The position numbers and the translations under genes are program-made. Positions 1 through 11,252 of a stretch of 64,000 nucleotides of DNA are shown here, piece by piece (position 1 is the stretch's first letter; every line of letters starts with the position of its first letter). The notes under the pieces were generated by a model, which was given only the letters and a program-made list of their open reading frames with translations, was not told where the DNA came from and did no database searches. Source of the DNA: Chrysomallon squamiferum. Lineage: Eukaryota > Mollusca > Gastropoda > Neomphalida > Peltospiridae. The stretch spans positions 11,214,732 through 11,278,731 of the forward strand of contig CM022677.1 in the NCBI GenBank assembly GCA_012295275.1, read 5' to 3'.

Positions 1-462
1 TCTTGTATGTGTGTGTATTTGAGGGCATGCATTTATGTGCCTGAAAATAAACTCAGCAAATAAAGCATAAAATCAGTTTATTTAGCAGACTAATGTAATT
101 AATTATCCAATGTAATAATATAAAACATGTGAAAAAATAAGTAAATAAGTAACAGCTTTTTACATTATTTTTATTGTTTGTTTATAATGCACATGTAATT
201 TGACAGTATCAGTATTATGTTTTTATAGGCATTTTTAATTAATTTTAATATTTTCTGTTGAATTTGACTTTTTACTTCATTGTTACTGATTCTTGGTAAA
301 TATAAAAAAGATATAAAACTGTTTTCAAGGTGTTTTTATTTTAAATTTGTGTGGGAAAATTGTATTTGCTTTCTTTCTTTATTTCACATAAAGTTTTATT
401 AAAAGAGAGTTATTTCCCTTATGTTATGAAAATTATTATCCATGGTCAGTTGCTCATAATAT

Positions 463-465
<3 letters not shown>

Positions 466-559
<94 letters not shown>
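466..559. repeat. (AAT)n-(ATT)n palindromic microsatellite
   Basis: AAT trinucleotides run from about 466 to 508 and then switch to ATT repeats to 559. The right half is therefore the reverse complement of the left, with essentially no spacer. The tract could extrude as a cruciform. The Ile-rich open frame across it is an artefact of the repeat. Confidence 0.9.
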
Positions 560-1734
560 CAAATAAATAAATAAAATAAATAAACCAGTGATAACAATAA
601 CCAAACTGATAATAATTAAAATAATAATAATATTACTTGTAACTAAACTAAGACAAATGAATAAATAAATAAATAATATTAATTGTTAATAGTAAAACAG
701 GTTTATTTCTCATTCAAATAAACAAATGTAATTTTCTAAAAATTTTATTATTATTTTTTATTCTACATACTCGGGTATTCATTCACACAAAACAGGACAA
801 AATAAAACTGAAATGAAGCTATGTAAACTTTGTGAAGCTAATAAATGTACAAATTTGGAGCCAAGAATTTTTGAAAATGTAACTCAGTTCTCAATATATA
901 AATACAGTTACTGGAAAAGTTATATTTATGCTTAAATATTAATCAAAAGGAAACAGAGGATTATATATATAATGTAGAAGTAAATACAAATTTTCCATTT
1001 AAAGTGGAATAACAATTGCTGCTTTTTTTTATCAAATATTTACTTCATGGACGACTCAAAAATGATAACAGTTATAATATATTTAAAGATGTACAGAATT
1101 AAAAATTATTAACTACATACATGTGTGCATTTGTGTTTATATGTGTGTTTGTGAATAAACTAGCACACACTGACACACAACGAAAAACGTTTATATAAAT
1201 TTCTTTATTAGTATATATCCAATGTGTTGTATATCAATTAATTAGAAAATTCTCTTAAACTGTATTTATTATTAATTTATCGCTTGCAAATCAAGCAATA
1301 TTAATTTAAATTCAAAAGTAATAATAATTGTGTAAATTATCAGTTTATGTCTATTTGAATAAAAATGGAATGATTTATTTTTAAAAAGAAGAAAAAATAA
1401 TAAAATAAATAATATTAAAAATAAATACATAAATAAATAAATAAATAATACAAAAAGTAAAACAGATAACCAGACGAATATGTTTACTTAAATATGAAAA
1501 TGAAAAGAAAAAGGAATAAATCAAATAAGATAAAGAAAAGAAAGCTGCTGTAGAGAAACGTACATCCTCACAAAGAATCAGCTCTTAGTCTACATGGAAT
1601 GTTTACTTGAAATTATTTTATTTAGTCACTAAAATCGAGTTTTCCTGTCATGAAATTTCCAAGATCACCAGTGTTGTCAGATCTGTAATATTCACAAGAA
1701 AGCTCCTTCAAGTATTCTAAATCTATCTTCTTTT

Positions 1735-1748
1735 CATTGTTCTCATAA

Positions 1749-1813
<65 letters not shown>

Positions 1814-2012
1814 CAACAGCAATAATAATAACAATAATGATGATGATGATAATAAAACTTTGTTACAGCTGAAACTCAATTTATTCATTGTTCTCATAAA
1901 ATAATAATAACAATAATAATAATAATAACAATAATAATAATAATAACAATAATGATGATGATGATGATAATAATAATCAAACATTATTACAGCTGAAACT
2001 CAATTTATTCAT
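1735..2012. repeat. Tandem duplication containing AAT/AAC microsatellite
   Basis: A segment starting CATTGTTCTCATAAAATAAT at 1735 is repeated from 1886, a period of about 151 bp. Each copy has a TAA-rich tract, a GATGATGAT stretch and the shared end TTACAGCTGAAACTCAATTT. The TAA tracts differ in length and in AAC interruptions between copies. Confidence 0.85.
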
Positions 2013-3088
2013 TTACACAACAGTACTCACATTAATATATTTTATACTCAACTTGTTAATGTAACCGTTCTGACTCTAGAAGACTGTAATTATAAATAAT
2101 AAACTGATAGATAATTAAATGTATCTCTCTCTTCTGTGTCATATAGCCTTTTCTTTTTACAATATTGGTTAATTAAAGAACTTAGCACCACTTGATATTA
2201 CGCTGCACATCTAATTATCACTCTAATATGTTGTTGAACAGAAAACCACATTAATGTCTAGCGATCAAGCCTTTTCACTTTAAAAAAACGTTTATAAAAA
2301 TGTGGCTTTCTAAGGAATCCGTATGTTGATTTTATTACGTAACTACATTTTAGCTACATTCCATATTTATTTAAAGTTTGGGGCGTCTCCTATGCTACAA
2401 AATGCTATGACTAAATATGACTATATTCTTTATTATCATATTATCAGAAGCACAGTTTATACAAAGAAATTTAAAATCAACGAAAATAACTATTCGTTTA
2501 TTAATGATATTAGGCGTAACTAAAAACAGACGAAGAAACACAACAGAACGCTCAATAATTGAACTATTTAAAATCTTAAATTCTAATATTTATATCAATT
2601 TTCATTTTCATAAATAAGCTTATTATTATTTTTCTTTAATGATTTTTAATTTTTATTTATTTATTTATCGTCAGTAATTTGATTTTTCAATCCACACAGC
2701 ACAAAACAGAACTGTTTTTCTATTATTAACTGAAGCAGTAAGTTAACTTACACGTTACTTTTACAATGAAAAGAAAACAATACTTTTTGTTCTTTTTTGA
2801 TTAAGATTTTCCTTTAAAGAGTAAATGAGAGAGAAATAGGTTTGTTGAATGAGAGTATTAAAATAATAATAAATATATTATATTTGCATTTTTACGAAAA
2901 ACAGTAAAAATGCAAATGTATAAAATTTTTGCTGTAAAATGATAAGTTTATAAAATATGAATAATAAATATAAAAATTAACTCATTTTTCATTATCAACA
3001 ATGGAAAATATTTATATATCCATTTCAAAAATTCAGTTTCTTTCACAATAAACAGCAAAAATCTTATGACGTACAATGAACAGTAAAA

Positions 3089-3092
<4 letters not shown>

Positions 3093-3175
<83 letters not shown>
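3093..3175. repeat. (GA)n microsatellite
   Basis: Uninterrupted GA dinucleotides of about 83 bp. It produces an Arg-Glu frame on the plus strand and a Ser-Leu frame on the minus strand, neither a gene. Confidence 0.95.
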
Positions 3176-3178
<3 letters not shown>

Positions 3179-4430
3179 ATGAGAAATACTCCAAGAAAGC
3201 TAGGAACAACGCCGTTACAACGGCAACGATGATGATAGTAATAATACATTTTTCTAAAGGATTTGATCGCTAAAGGATTATGAATAATAGTTAATAAAAA
3301 GCAAAAGAATAATGGTAAATACACCTAAAACATTAGGAATAACCCCTTCACGACTGCAATGACGGCAACATCAAAAAAGATAATAATATATGCTGATGAG
3401 GAATAGACTTTATAAGATAAACTGAGATTAGTAAAATTTGTATTAGCAGTACGTCTGCTTACTTTATAACCTTCTCACAAAATTTTATGCCGATAATTTA
3501 ACAAAGCAAAACGGTTTATCTTTCAGTTGCTAGCAGCAGAGCTACGTGTGTTTGTTTATTCGTGATAACGATGCCTAACAGCACCAGCAAACTGTATGTG
3601 GCAGTTACGTAATATTTTATTACCTTTATTACAGAATTCAGAGATAGAGAAGGATATTATTTTTCTTTAAAAATTGAGAAATATAAATAAATGTGCTTTT
3701 TTAAAATGTAAAATGTTTCAATGCGTCAGAAAATGGGGATATTTTATAATAAAAGATATGAACGTGATATTTTGATAGGATGAATGCCGCGATTTACATA
3801 CGGAATTTTACTAGAGAAAACCTCAATAGTGAGAAATGTTGAGTGTACACAAGAATCTTGCTACATCGCAGTTCATTGTCAGCATGCTTCGGTAGTTATA
3901 GATTTGTTCGGTATTATTCGTCATTTTCTGGCTACGAACGCGGTCGCATGTAATATGTAAAATTATTATTATGATACAGCTGAATGACAAAATTAGTATA
4001 TTTTTATATAGTTTTTGCCTCGGAAAATGTTTATAAAGGGTAGTCATTTATTGATTTATTTATTTATTGAAACTACTGTCGTAATCGATACCTGTCTTCA
4101 ACTCGCACCAGACCGTTTTACTCTTGAACGACGAATGATAAAAGAAAGAATAACGTTGTAAAATAAATGTTCGCTTATTAATAATAATATTATTTATCTC
4201 CAAAACAGACATCGCAGGAAGAAATCCTACTTTCAGGAACTAGGTGTTAGATTCTAATCATGTTTATGTAAATAGTTTTCAGTTTTACAAACAATGGAAG
4301 TTTACTAAACATTTATTTCTTTTTGTTTACAGTAAAGCTGGAGAAGTAGATATAATAATCCTACATCCCAGTTTGGAAATGTGTTACGGTTTTGTTTTGT
4401 TATCTTATAAGTGGATTTAAAATCACCACG

Positions 4431-4477
<47 letters not shown>
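4431..4477. repeat. (GT)n microsatellite
   Basis: GT dinucleotides with one early GC interruption, about 170 bp upstream of the satellite block. Confidence 0.95.
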
Positions 4478-4479
<2 letters not shown>

Positions 4480-7400
4480 GTAAATATATTTTATTTCATT
4501 TTCGTTTTATTTTTATTTTTTCATTTAACAGTGAAAAAACAATTATTTAAATAAAATACATATTTTGATGGATGTAAATAACTATTTTAAAAATGTTAAT
4601 TAAATTAATAAATGAATAAACTATAATCATATTCTTTGAAAAAGATGCGCAAGATGCGCGTAGAAGAGTTGTGAAGTAAAGCTCATCCGATACTCTCCCA
4701 GCATTTGCTAGTGCTAGCAGAACGTGAAACGCCAGCACAACCAAATACAAGCAAAGTACTGATGATGTCTTTCTCTTAATGTACGTAATGCGTAACTTTT
4801 CGTCATTTCGTCGTCTACTTGCGACGGCGATGTTTCGGAAGCGTAGCTGTCTATTCGATAAACCTCCAGCATTTGCTAGTGCTAGTTGTGTTTTACGTCA
4901 CGAGCACGAAACAAATACCAGAACGTTTAGAAATAACATATCAGGAAATTGTCTCGTACAGTTTCTGTTGAAGAAAACTAAATGTGAAGAAAGGCAAATA
5001 ATACCTGAAAGCTGATGTGACTGGAGACGACGCCTGCATCTGCAACGATATTAGAAGTATCTGAAATTACTTATACTTAGTAAATGAGGCAGTGAGCTGT
5101 CAGTGAGACTGAATGCATTTTGAATTGACTCATTGACAACCGCTAGTTATCACTTGGTTGAAACATCAAGCATTGTTTACTTAATTGGACTAATTAGAAA
5201 TTTCGACGTCGAAAATTCAAATTACCAAGCGCTTTTAAAGAAGAAAAAACGGATTACGAACGAAATGATAGCCGTGCAGTTTACGTATCGTTGTTGAAGT
5301 GCATTTCGTACTATACTCTCCCAGCATTTGCTAGTGCTAGTACTTTGTGACACACCAGCACAAAGAAATGCTAGCAGAGTGCTAACGATGTAGTCGTCCT
5401 AAATAAATCTGACTGCTTTTGTGATCTGTTTGCGGAAACAGCATTACTTCGCTCAAAAGGTATCGTTGTTGAAGTGCATTTCGTACTATACTCTCCCAGC
5501 ATTTGCTAGTGCTAACAAGACGTGAAACGCCAGCACCAAGAAATACTAGCAAAGTATTAAGGACGTGATGGTCGTAAATAAATTTGAGTGGTGTCTTCTG
5601 TGATCTGGTAGCGGTTTGAGCATAATTTAGCTAAAAAGGAAAGGCTTTCAACCAGATGGTCGGATGTCCCAAAACGCGAAGAATCACCGCAGGATTACCT
5701 CCCAGCATTTGCTAGTGCTAGCTCAGTTTACACACAAGCACGTGGCGAATACTGAGAAAAAATATGCCTGCGATTACGTTTCGAAAGATGCGCGTAGAAG
5801 AGTTGTGAAGTAAAGCTCATCCGATACTCTCCCAGCATTTGCTAGTGCTAACAGAACGTGAAACGCCAGCACAACCAAATACAAGCAAAGTACTGATGAT
5901 GTCTTTCTCTTAATGTACGTAATGCGTAACTTTTCGTCATTTCGTCGTCTACTTGCGACGGCGATGTTTCGGAAGCGTAGCTGTCTATTCGATAAACCTC
6001 CAGCATTTGATAGTGCTAGTTGTGTTTTACGTCACGAGCACGAAACAAATACCAGAACGTTTAGAAATAACATATCAGGAAATTGTCTCGTACAGTTTCT
6101 GTTGAAGAAAACTAAATGTGAAGAAAGGCAATAATACCTGAAAGCTGATGTGACTGGAGACGACGCCTGCATCTGCAACGATATTAGAAGTATCTGAAAT
6201 TACTTATACTTAGTAAATGAGGCAGTGAGCTGTCAGTGAGAGTGAATGCATTTTGAATTGACTCATTGACAACCGCTAGTTATCACTTGGTTGAAACATC
6301 AAGCATTGTTTACTTAATTGGACTAATTAGAAATTTCGACGTCGAAAATTCAAATTACCAAGCGCTTTTAAAGAAGAAAAAAAAAACGGATTACGAACGA
6401 AATGATAGCCGTGCAGTTTACGTATCGTTGTTGAAGTGCATTTCGTACTATACTCTCCCAGCATTTGCTAGTGCTAGTACTTTGTGACACACCAGCACAA
6501 AGAAATGCTAGCAGAGTGCTAACGATGTAGTCGTCCTAAATAAATCTGACTGCTTTTGTGATCTGTTTGCGGAAACAGCATTACTTCGCTCAAAAGGTAT
6601 CGTTGTTGAAGTGCATTTCGTACTATACTCTCCCAGCATTTGCTAGTGCTAACAAGACGTGAAACGCCAGCACCAAGAAATATAGCAAAGTATTAAGGAC
6701 GTGATGGTCGTAAATAAATTTGAGTGGTGTCTTCTGTGATCTGGTAGCGGTTTGAGCATAATTTAGCTAAAAAGGAAAGGCTTTCAACCAGATGGTCGGA
6801 TGTCCCAAAAACGCGAAGAATCACCGCAGGATTACCTCCCAGCATTTGCTAGTGCTAGCTCAGTTTACACACAAGCACGTGGCGAATACTGAGAAAAAAT
6901 ATGCCTGCGATTACGTTTCGAAAGATGCGCGTAGAAGAGTTGTGAAGTAAAGCTCATCCGATACTCTCCCAGCATTTGCTAGTGCTAACAGAACGTGAAA
7001 CGCCAGCACAACCAAATACAAGCAAAGTACTGATGATGTCTTTCTCTTAATGTACGTAATGCGTAACTTTTCGTCATTTCGTCGTCTACTTGCGACGGCG
7101 ATGTTTCGGAAGCGTAGCTGTCTATTCGATAAACCTCCAGCATTTGATAGTGCTAGTTGTGTTTTACGTCACGAGCACGAAACAAATACCAGAACGTTTA
7201 GAAATAACATATCAGGAAATTGTCTCGTACAGTTTCTGTTGAAGAAAACTAAATGTGAAGAAAAGCAAATAATACCTGAAAGCTGATGTGACTGGAGACG
7301 ACGCCTGCATCTGCAACGATATTAGAAGTATCTGAAATTACTTATACTTCGTAAATGAGGCAGTGAGCTGTCAGTGAGAGTGAATGCATTTTGAATTGAC

Positions 7401-8060
7401 TCATTGACAACCGCTAGTTATCACTTGGTTGAAACATCAAGCATTGTTTACTTAATTGGACTAATTAGAAATTTCGACGTCGAAAATTCAAATTACCAAG
7501 CGCTTTTAAAGAAGAAAAAAAAACGGATTACGAACGAAATGATGGCCGTGCAGTTTACGTATCGTTGTTGAAGTGCATTTCGTACTATACTCTCCCAGCA
7601 TTTGCTAGTGCTAGTACTTTGTGACACACCAGCACAAAGAAATGCTAGCAGAGTGCTAACGATGTAGTCGTCCTAAATAAATCTGACTGCTTTTGTGATC
7701 TGTTTGCGGAAACAGCATTACTTCGCTCAAAAGGTATCGTTGTTGAAGTGCATTTCGTACTATACTCTCCCAGCATTTGCTAGTGCTAACAAGACGTGAA
7801 ACGCCAGCACCAAGAAATACTAGCAAAGTATTAAGGACGTGATGGTCGTAAATAAATTTGAGTGGTGTCTTCTGTGATCTGGTAGCGGTTTGAGCATAAT
7901 TTAGCTAAAAAGGAAAGGCTTTCAACCAGATGGTCGGATGTCCCAAAAAACGCGAAGAATCACCGCAGGATTACCTCCCAGCATTTGCTAGTGCTAGCTC
8001 AGTTTACAAACAAGCACGTGGCGAATACTGAGAAAAAATATGCCTGCGATTACGTTTCGA

Positions 8061-8427
8061 AAGATGCGCGTAGAAGAGTTGTGAAGTAAAGCTCATCCGA
8101 TACTCTCCCAGCATTTGCTAGTGCTAACAGAACGTGAAACGCCAGCACAACCAAATACAAGCAAAGTACTGATGTTGTCTTTCTCTTAATGTACGTAATG
8201 CGTAACTTTTCGTCATTTCGTCGTCTACTTGCGACGGCGATGTTTCGGAAGCGTAGCTGTCTATTCGATAAACCTCCAGCATTTGATAGTGCTAGTTGTG
8301 TTTTACGTCACGAGCACGAAACAAATACCAGAACGTTTAGAAATAACATATCAGGAAATTGTCTCGTACAGTTTACACACAAGCACGTGGCGAATACTGA
8401 GAAAAAATATGCCTGCGATTACGTTTT
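8061..8427 (+). repeat. Truncated fourth satellite unit and inversion junction
   Basis: This unit follows the others to about 8376 (GTCTCGTACAGTTT). It then jumps to the sequence after CTCAGTTT near the end of the unit (ACACACAAGCACGTGG), so the unit interior is deleted between two CAGTTT words. It continues to GATTACGTTT and then switches strand into TTGGGACATCCGACC, the complement of a segment that lies upstream in every direct unit. Both breaks lie at short shared words (CAGTTT and CGTTT), as in microhomology-mediated rearrangement. Confidence 0.88.
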
Positions 8428-9589
8428 TGGGACATCCGACCATCTGGTTGAAAGCCTTTCCCGTTTAGCTAAATTATGCTCAAACCGCTACCAGATCACA
8501 GAAGACACCACTCAAATTTATTTACGACCATCACGTCCTTAATACTTTGCTAGTATTTCTTGGTGCTGGCGTTTCACGTCTTGTTAGCACTAGCAAATGC
8601 TGGGAGAGTATAGTACGAAATGCACTTCAACAACGATACCTTTTGAGCGAAGTAATGCTGTTTCCGCAAACAGATCACAAAAGCAGTCAGATTTATTTAG
8701 GACGACTACATCGTTAGCACTCTGCTAGCATTTCTTTGTGCTGGTGTGTCACAAAGTACTAGCACTAGCAAATGCTGGGAGAGTATAGTACGAAATGCAC
8801 TTCAACAACGATACGTAAACTGCACGGCCATCATTTCGTTCGTAATCCGTTTTTTTTTCTTCTTTAAAAGCGCTTGGTAATTTGAATTTTCGACGTCGAA
8901 ATTTCTAATTAGTCCAATTAAGTAAACAATGCTTGATGTTTCAACCAAGTGATAACTAGCGGTTGTCAATGAGTCAATTCAAAATTCATTCACTCTCACT
9001 GTCAGCTCACTGCCTCATTTACGAAGTATAAGTAATTTCAGATACTTCTAATATCGTTGCAGATGCAGGCGTCGTCTCCAGTCACATCAGCTTTCAGGTA
9101 TTATTTGCTTTTCTTCACATTTAGTTTTCTTCAACAGAAACTGTACGAGACAATTTCCTGATATGTTATTTCTAAACGTTCTGGTATTTGTTTCGTGCTC
9201 GTGACGTAAAACACAACTAGCACTAGCAAAAGCTGGAGGTTTATCGAATAGACAGCTACGCTTCCGAAACATCGCCGTCGCAAGTAGACGACGAAATGAC
9301 GAAAACTTACGCATTACGTACATTAAGAGAAAGACATAATCAGTACTTTGCTTGTATTTGGTTGTGCTGGCGTTTCACGTTCTGCTAGCACTAGCAAATG
9401 CTGGGAGAGTATCGGATGAGCTTTACTTCACAACTCTTCTACGCGCATCTTTCGAAACGTAATCTCAGGCATATTTTTTCTCAGTATTCGCCACGTGCTT
9501 GTGTGTAAACTGAGCTAGCACTAGCAAATGCTGGGAGGTAATCCTGCGGTGATTCTTCGCGTTTTTGGGACATCCGACCATCTGGTTGA
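8428..9589 (-). repeat. Inverted complete satellite unit
   Basis: Read on the minus strand this is one circularly permuted unit. Both ends carry TTGGGACATCCGACCATCTG (starting at 8428 and again near 9566), so it spans one unit plus about 24 bp. It shares diagnostic variants with the third direct unit: ATGATGGCCGTG instead of ATGATAGCCGTG, TTATACTTCGTAAATG instead of TTATACTTAGTAAATG, and GAAAAGCAAATAAT instead of GAAAGGCAAATAAT. It retains GCTAGTGCTAG in the second core, as unit 1 does, where units 2-4 have GATAGTGCTAG. Confidence 0.9.
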
Positions 9590-10344
9590 TTTTGCCAACT
9601 TTATATGTAAATAAATGTTAGCAGAGTTTGGAAGACACAGTTGACATATTATGAAACGAGCCTATAAAACGTTTTCTTCAAAATGGCAATATTAAAAAAT
9701 CCAAAACTTTGGAACAATTTGACTAACTATTTTAAATATTTTGTTTCTGAAATCAGGATAAAAAGTTACTCAACCTTGTATTTCCTAAACTGAAAATCAC
9801 TTTTCAGTACCTAACAACTCCTCCAACAACAAAAAGCAACAAGAACAATAATATAGATAAAGAAAAAGTAACATTGATAATAACAATACTTGAAATATAA
9901 ACGTAAGTTTTAAAAGGTATGACACAATAAAACCCCAAAAATTCAAAATATATAAATAAAATAATAAATTTCATAATATGAAATCACATAACATATAAAC
10001 CTTAAATATGTGTGTGTGTGTGTTGATAATAGATTTTAATTTATTTTGAATGTATTTTTAAAATCACCATCCACAAACAATTTAAACCCTGTACACCTGT
10101 CATTTTAGACGCGAAACTCACATTATGTAATAAAAAAAGTTCCAAGCTATTAGCTCTGGTTGTAAAATCCTTGTGCAAAGATTAACGTTAGTAAAACAAA
10201 CAGATAAAACGTATAAGTGAAAAAAAAAAATGTACTGCCATTAAAAAATGAAATAAAAATAGAAATAATTCTAACAACAGAAATAAAATTAATAGATATT
10301 TTTGGATTATATAAAATTTTGTTTTCTCCTACAATGTTATTGCA
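9590..10344. other. AT-rich flank upstream of the RING gene
   Basis: No gene seen. A short GT run lies near 10011-10023. The pyrimidine-poor but usable sequence TGTTATTGCAG just before 10345 could be a splice acceptor for the RING-gene exon, which would put an intron here. I could not identify an upstream exon or promoter. Confidence 0.4.
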
Positions 10345-10358
10345 GTTATCAATACGAA

Positions 10359-11252
10359 ATGGGAAAAGTAAGAGCGTCCAAGAAAAGGAAAGCACAGGAT
10401 GATGAGTGCCCTGAAAAGCCTCCAAAAGGGCGAAAGATTTCCGAACGTGGAGAAACATCACGTAGAGGACCAGGGACAACAACATCTAGGAAACGGAAAG
10501 CACAGGATGATGGGTGCCCGAAGAAGCTTCCAAAAGGGCGAAAGATTTCCGAACGTGACCCTGGAGAAACATCACGTAGAGGACCAGGGACATCAACATC
10601 TAGGAAACGGAAAGCACAGGATGATGGGTGCCCGAAGAAGCTTCCAAAAGGGCGAAAGATTTCCGAACGTGACCCTGGAGAAACATCACGTAGAGGACCA
10701 GGGACATCAACATCTAGGAAACGGAAAGCACAGGATGATGGGTGCCCAGAGAAGCCTCCAAAAGGGCGAAAGATTTCCGAACGTGACCCTGTAAAAGCAG
10801 CATGTGGAGAAAGACCAGGGATGTCAACATCACCATCACCCAGCACTGCTGAATCAACACAACAGCCTGAATCAGATAAGTCACCTACTTGTTCTTTGTG
10901 TTCAGAAGCATTTTTAGATAAGTGTCATGCAGACTCGTGTTTACATGAATTTTGTTTCAGCTGTTTGGAGAGGTGGTCTAGAAGCAGAAGAAATTGTCCA
11001 GTTTGCTCTGCAGGATTCACCGCCATCGTGTACAACTTAAGAGATGGAAACTGCGAGATGTACACATTGCCACCTCTCAGAGTCAAAAGAGTCAGAAGAC
11101 ATTCTGCAGCTGGATTCATCAGACGTATATTTGCGTATATCGGTCGTATATTTACGTATTTTAGTCGTATATTTAGTTCTCTGTTGTGGAAAATCTTATT
11201 TGTTCTAATTGAATTTTGTCTTCTGATAGGTCGTTTACTAGGATTTGTGTAA
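10359..11252 (+). CDS. RING-finger protein, TOPORS-like, with 38-residue repeats
   Basis: The protein is 297 residues from the ATG at 10359, the first Met after a possible acceptor AG at 10343-10344. An in-frame ATG at 10302 lies in AT-rich, intron-like sequence and I do not favour it. Residues ~8-150 are a Lys/Arg/Ser/Thr/Pro-rich, probably disordered repeat region. A C3HC4 RING follows, with Cys178, Cys181, Cys194, His196, Cys199, Cys202, Cys213 and Cys216 (spacing C-x2-C-x12-C-x-H-x2-C-x2-C-x10-C-x2-C). The text around it, DKCHADSCLHEFCFSCLERW and FTAIVYNLR, resembles the TOPORS/ICP0-type RING and its following strand. That family acts as E3 ubiquitin (or SUMO) ligases. The last ~25 residues (SSLLWKILFVLIEFCLLIG onward) are hydrophobic and could anchor the protein in a membrane, unlike nuclear TOPORS. 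The whole ORF is uninterrupted. Substrate is unknown. Confidence 0.8.
   Translation: MGKVRASKKRKAQDDECPEKPPKGRKISERGETSRRGPGTTTSRKRKAQDDGCPKKLPKGRKISERDPGETSRRGPGTSTSRKRKAQDDGCPKKLPKGRKISERDPGETSRRGPGTSTSRKRKAQDDGCPEKPPKGRKISERDPVKAACGERPGMSTSPSPSTAESTQQPESDKSPTCSLCSEAFLDKCHADSCLHEFCFSCLERWSRSRRNCPVCSAGFTAIVYNLRDGNCEMYTLPPLRVKRVRRHSAAGFIRRIFAYIGRIFTYFSRIFSSLLWKILFVLIEFCLLIGRLLGFV
10391..10800 (+). repeat. In-frame coding minisatellite inside the RING gene
   Basis: Four copies start at AGCACAGGATGATG at 10391, 10499, 10613 and 10727. Spacings are 108, 114 and 114 bp, all multiples of three, encoding units of 36-38 residues around KGRKISERDPGETSRRGPG. Copies 2 and 3 are almost identical. Copy 1 lacks two codons and copy 4 diverges at its end. 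The repeat also leaves an antisense frame open, which I treat as a shadow. Confidence 0.92.

Larger units (their letters stand above)
1..4650. other. AT-rich non-coding DNA with microsatellites
   Basis: No convincing gene is visible on either strand. Open frames here come from simple repeats (poly-Ile, poly-Tyr, poly-Leu, Arg-Glu or Ser-Leu runs). Homopolymer A/T tracts, AAAT runs and the separate repeats listed below account for most of the structure. A short segment at about 3173-3235 recurs inverted near 49688-49750, so part of it is a dispersed repeat. Confidence 0.6.
4651..9589. repeat. Satellite block of ~1.13 kb units, last unit inverted
   Basis: The word AAGATGCGCGTAGAAG marks unit starts at 4651, 5785, 6922 and 8061, giving periods of 1134, 1137 and 1139 bp. 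The fourth unit is truncated and is followed by one complete unit in inverted orientation. Each full unit holds five copies of the core CCAGCATTTGCTAGTGCTAG (in unit 1 at about 4698, 4866, 5321, 5496 and 5702). Several cores are followed by a related stretch of about 65 bp with CCAGCAC and AAATACTAGCAAAG-like words, so the unit is itself a higher-order repeat of diverged monomers. Units differ by few substitutions and by A-tract length, so the array is young. It contains no recognisable transposase or tRNA-derived head, and the family is not one I recognise. Confidence 0.95.

Noticed and set aside
351-566. Poly-Ile frame, and similar Tyr, Leu, Thr-His, Arg-Glu and Ser-Leu frames throughout
   Set aside because: They are direct translations of microsatellites, present in several frames at once and with no non-repetitive domain.
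4651-8060. CRISPR-like look of the regularly recurring 20-bp core
   Set aside because: The DNA is eukaryotic, core spacing is uneven within a unit, and the intervening sequences are themselves repeated between units rather than unique spacers.
4779-9323. 78-117 codon frames repeated in the satellite as genes
   Set aside because: Present because the units are near-identical; one unit is frameshifted and one is a junction artefact. Kept only as a low-interest finding.
10349-10846. 165-codon antisense frame over the RING gene
   Set aside because: Open only because the 114-bp coding repeat has no complement stops; no domain.
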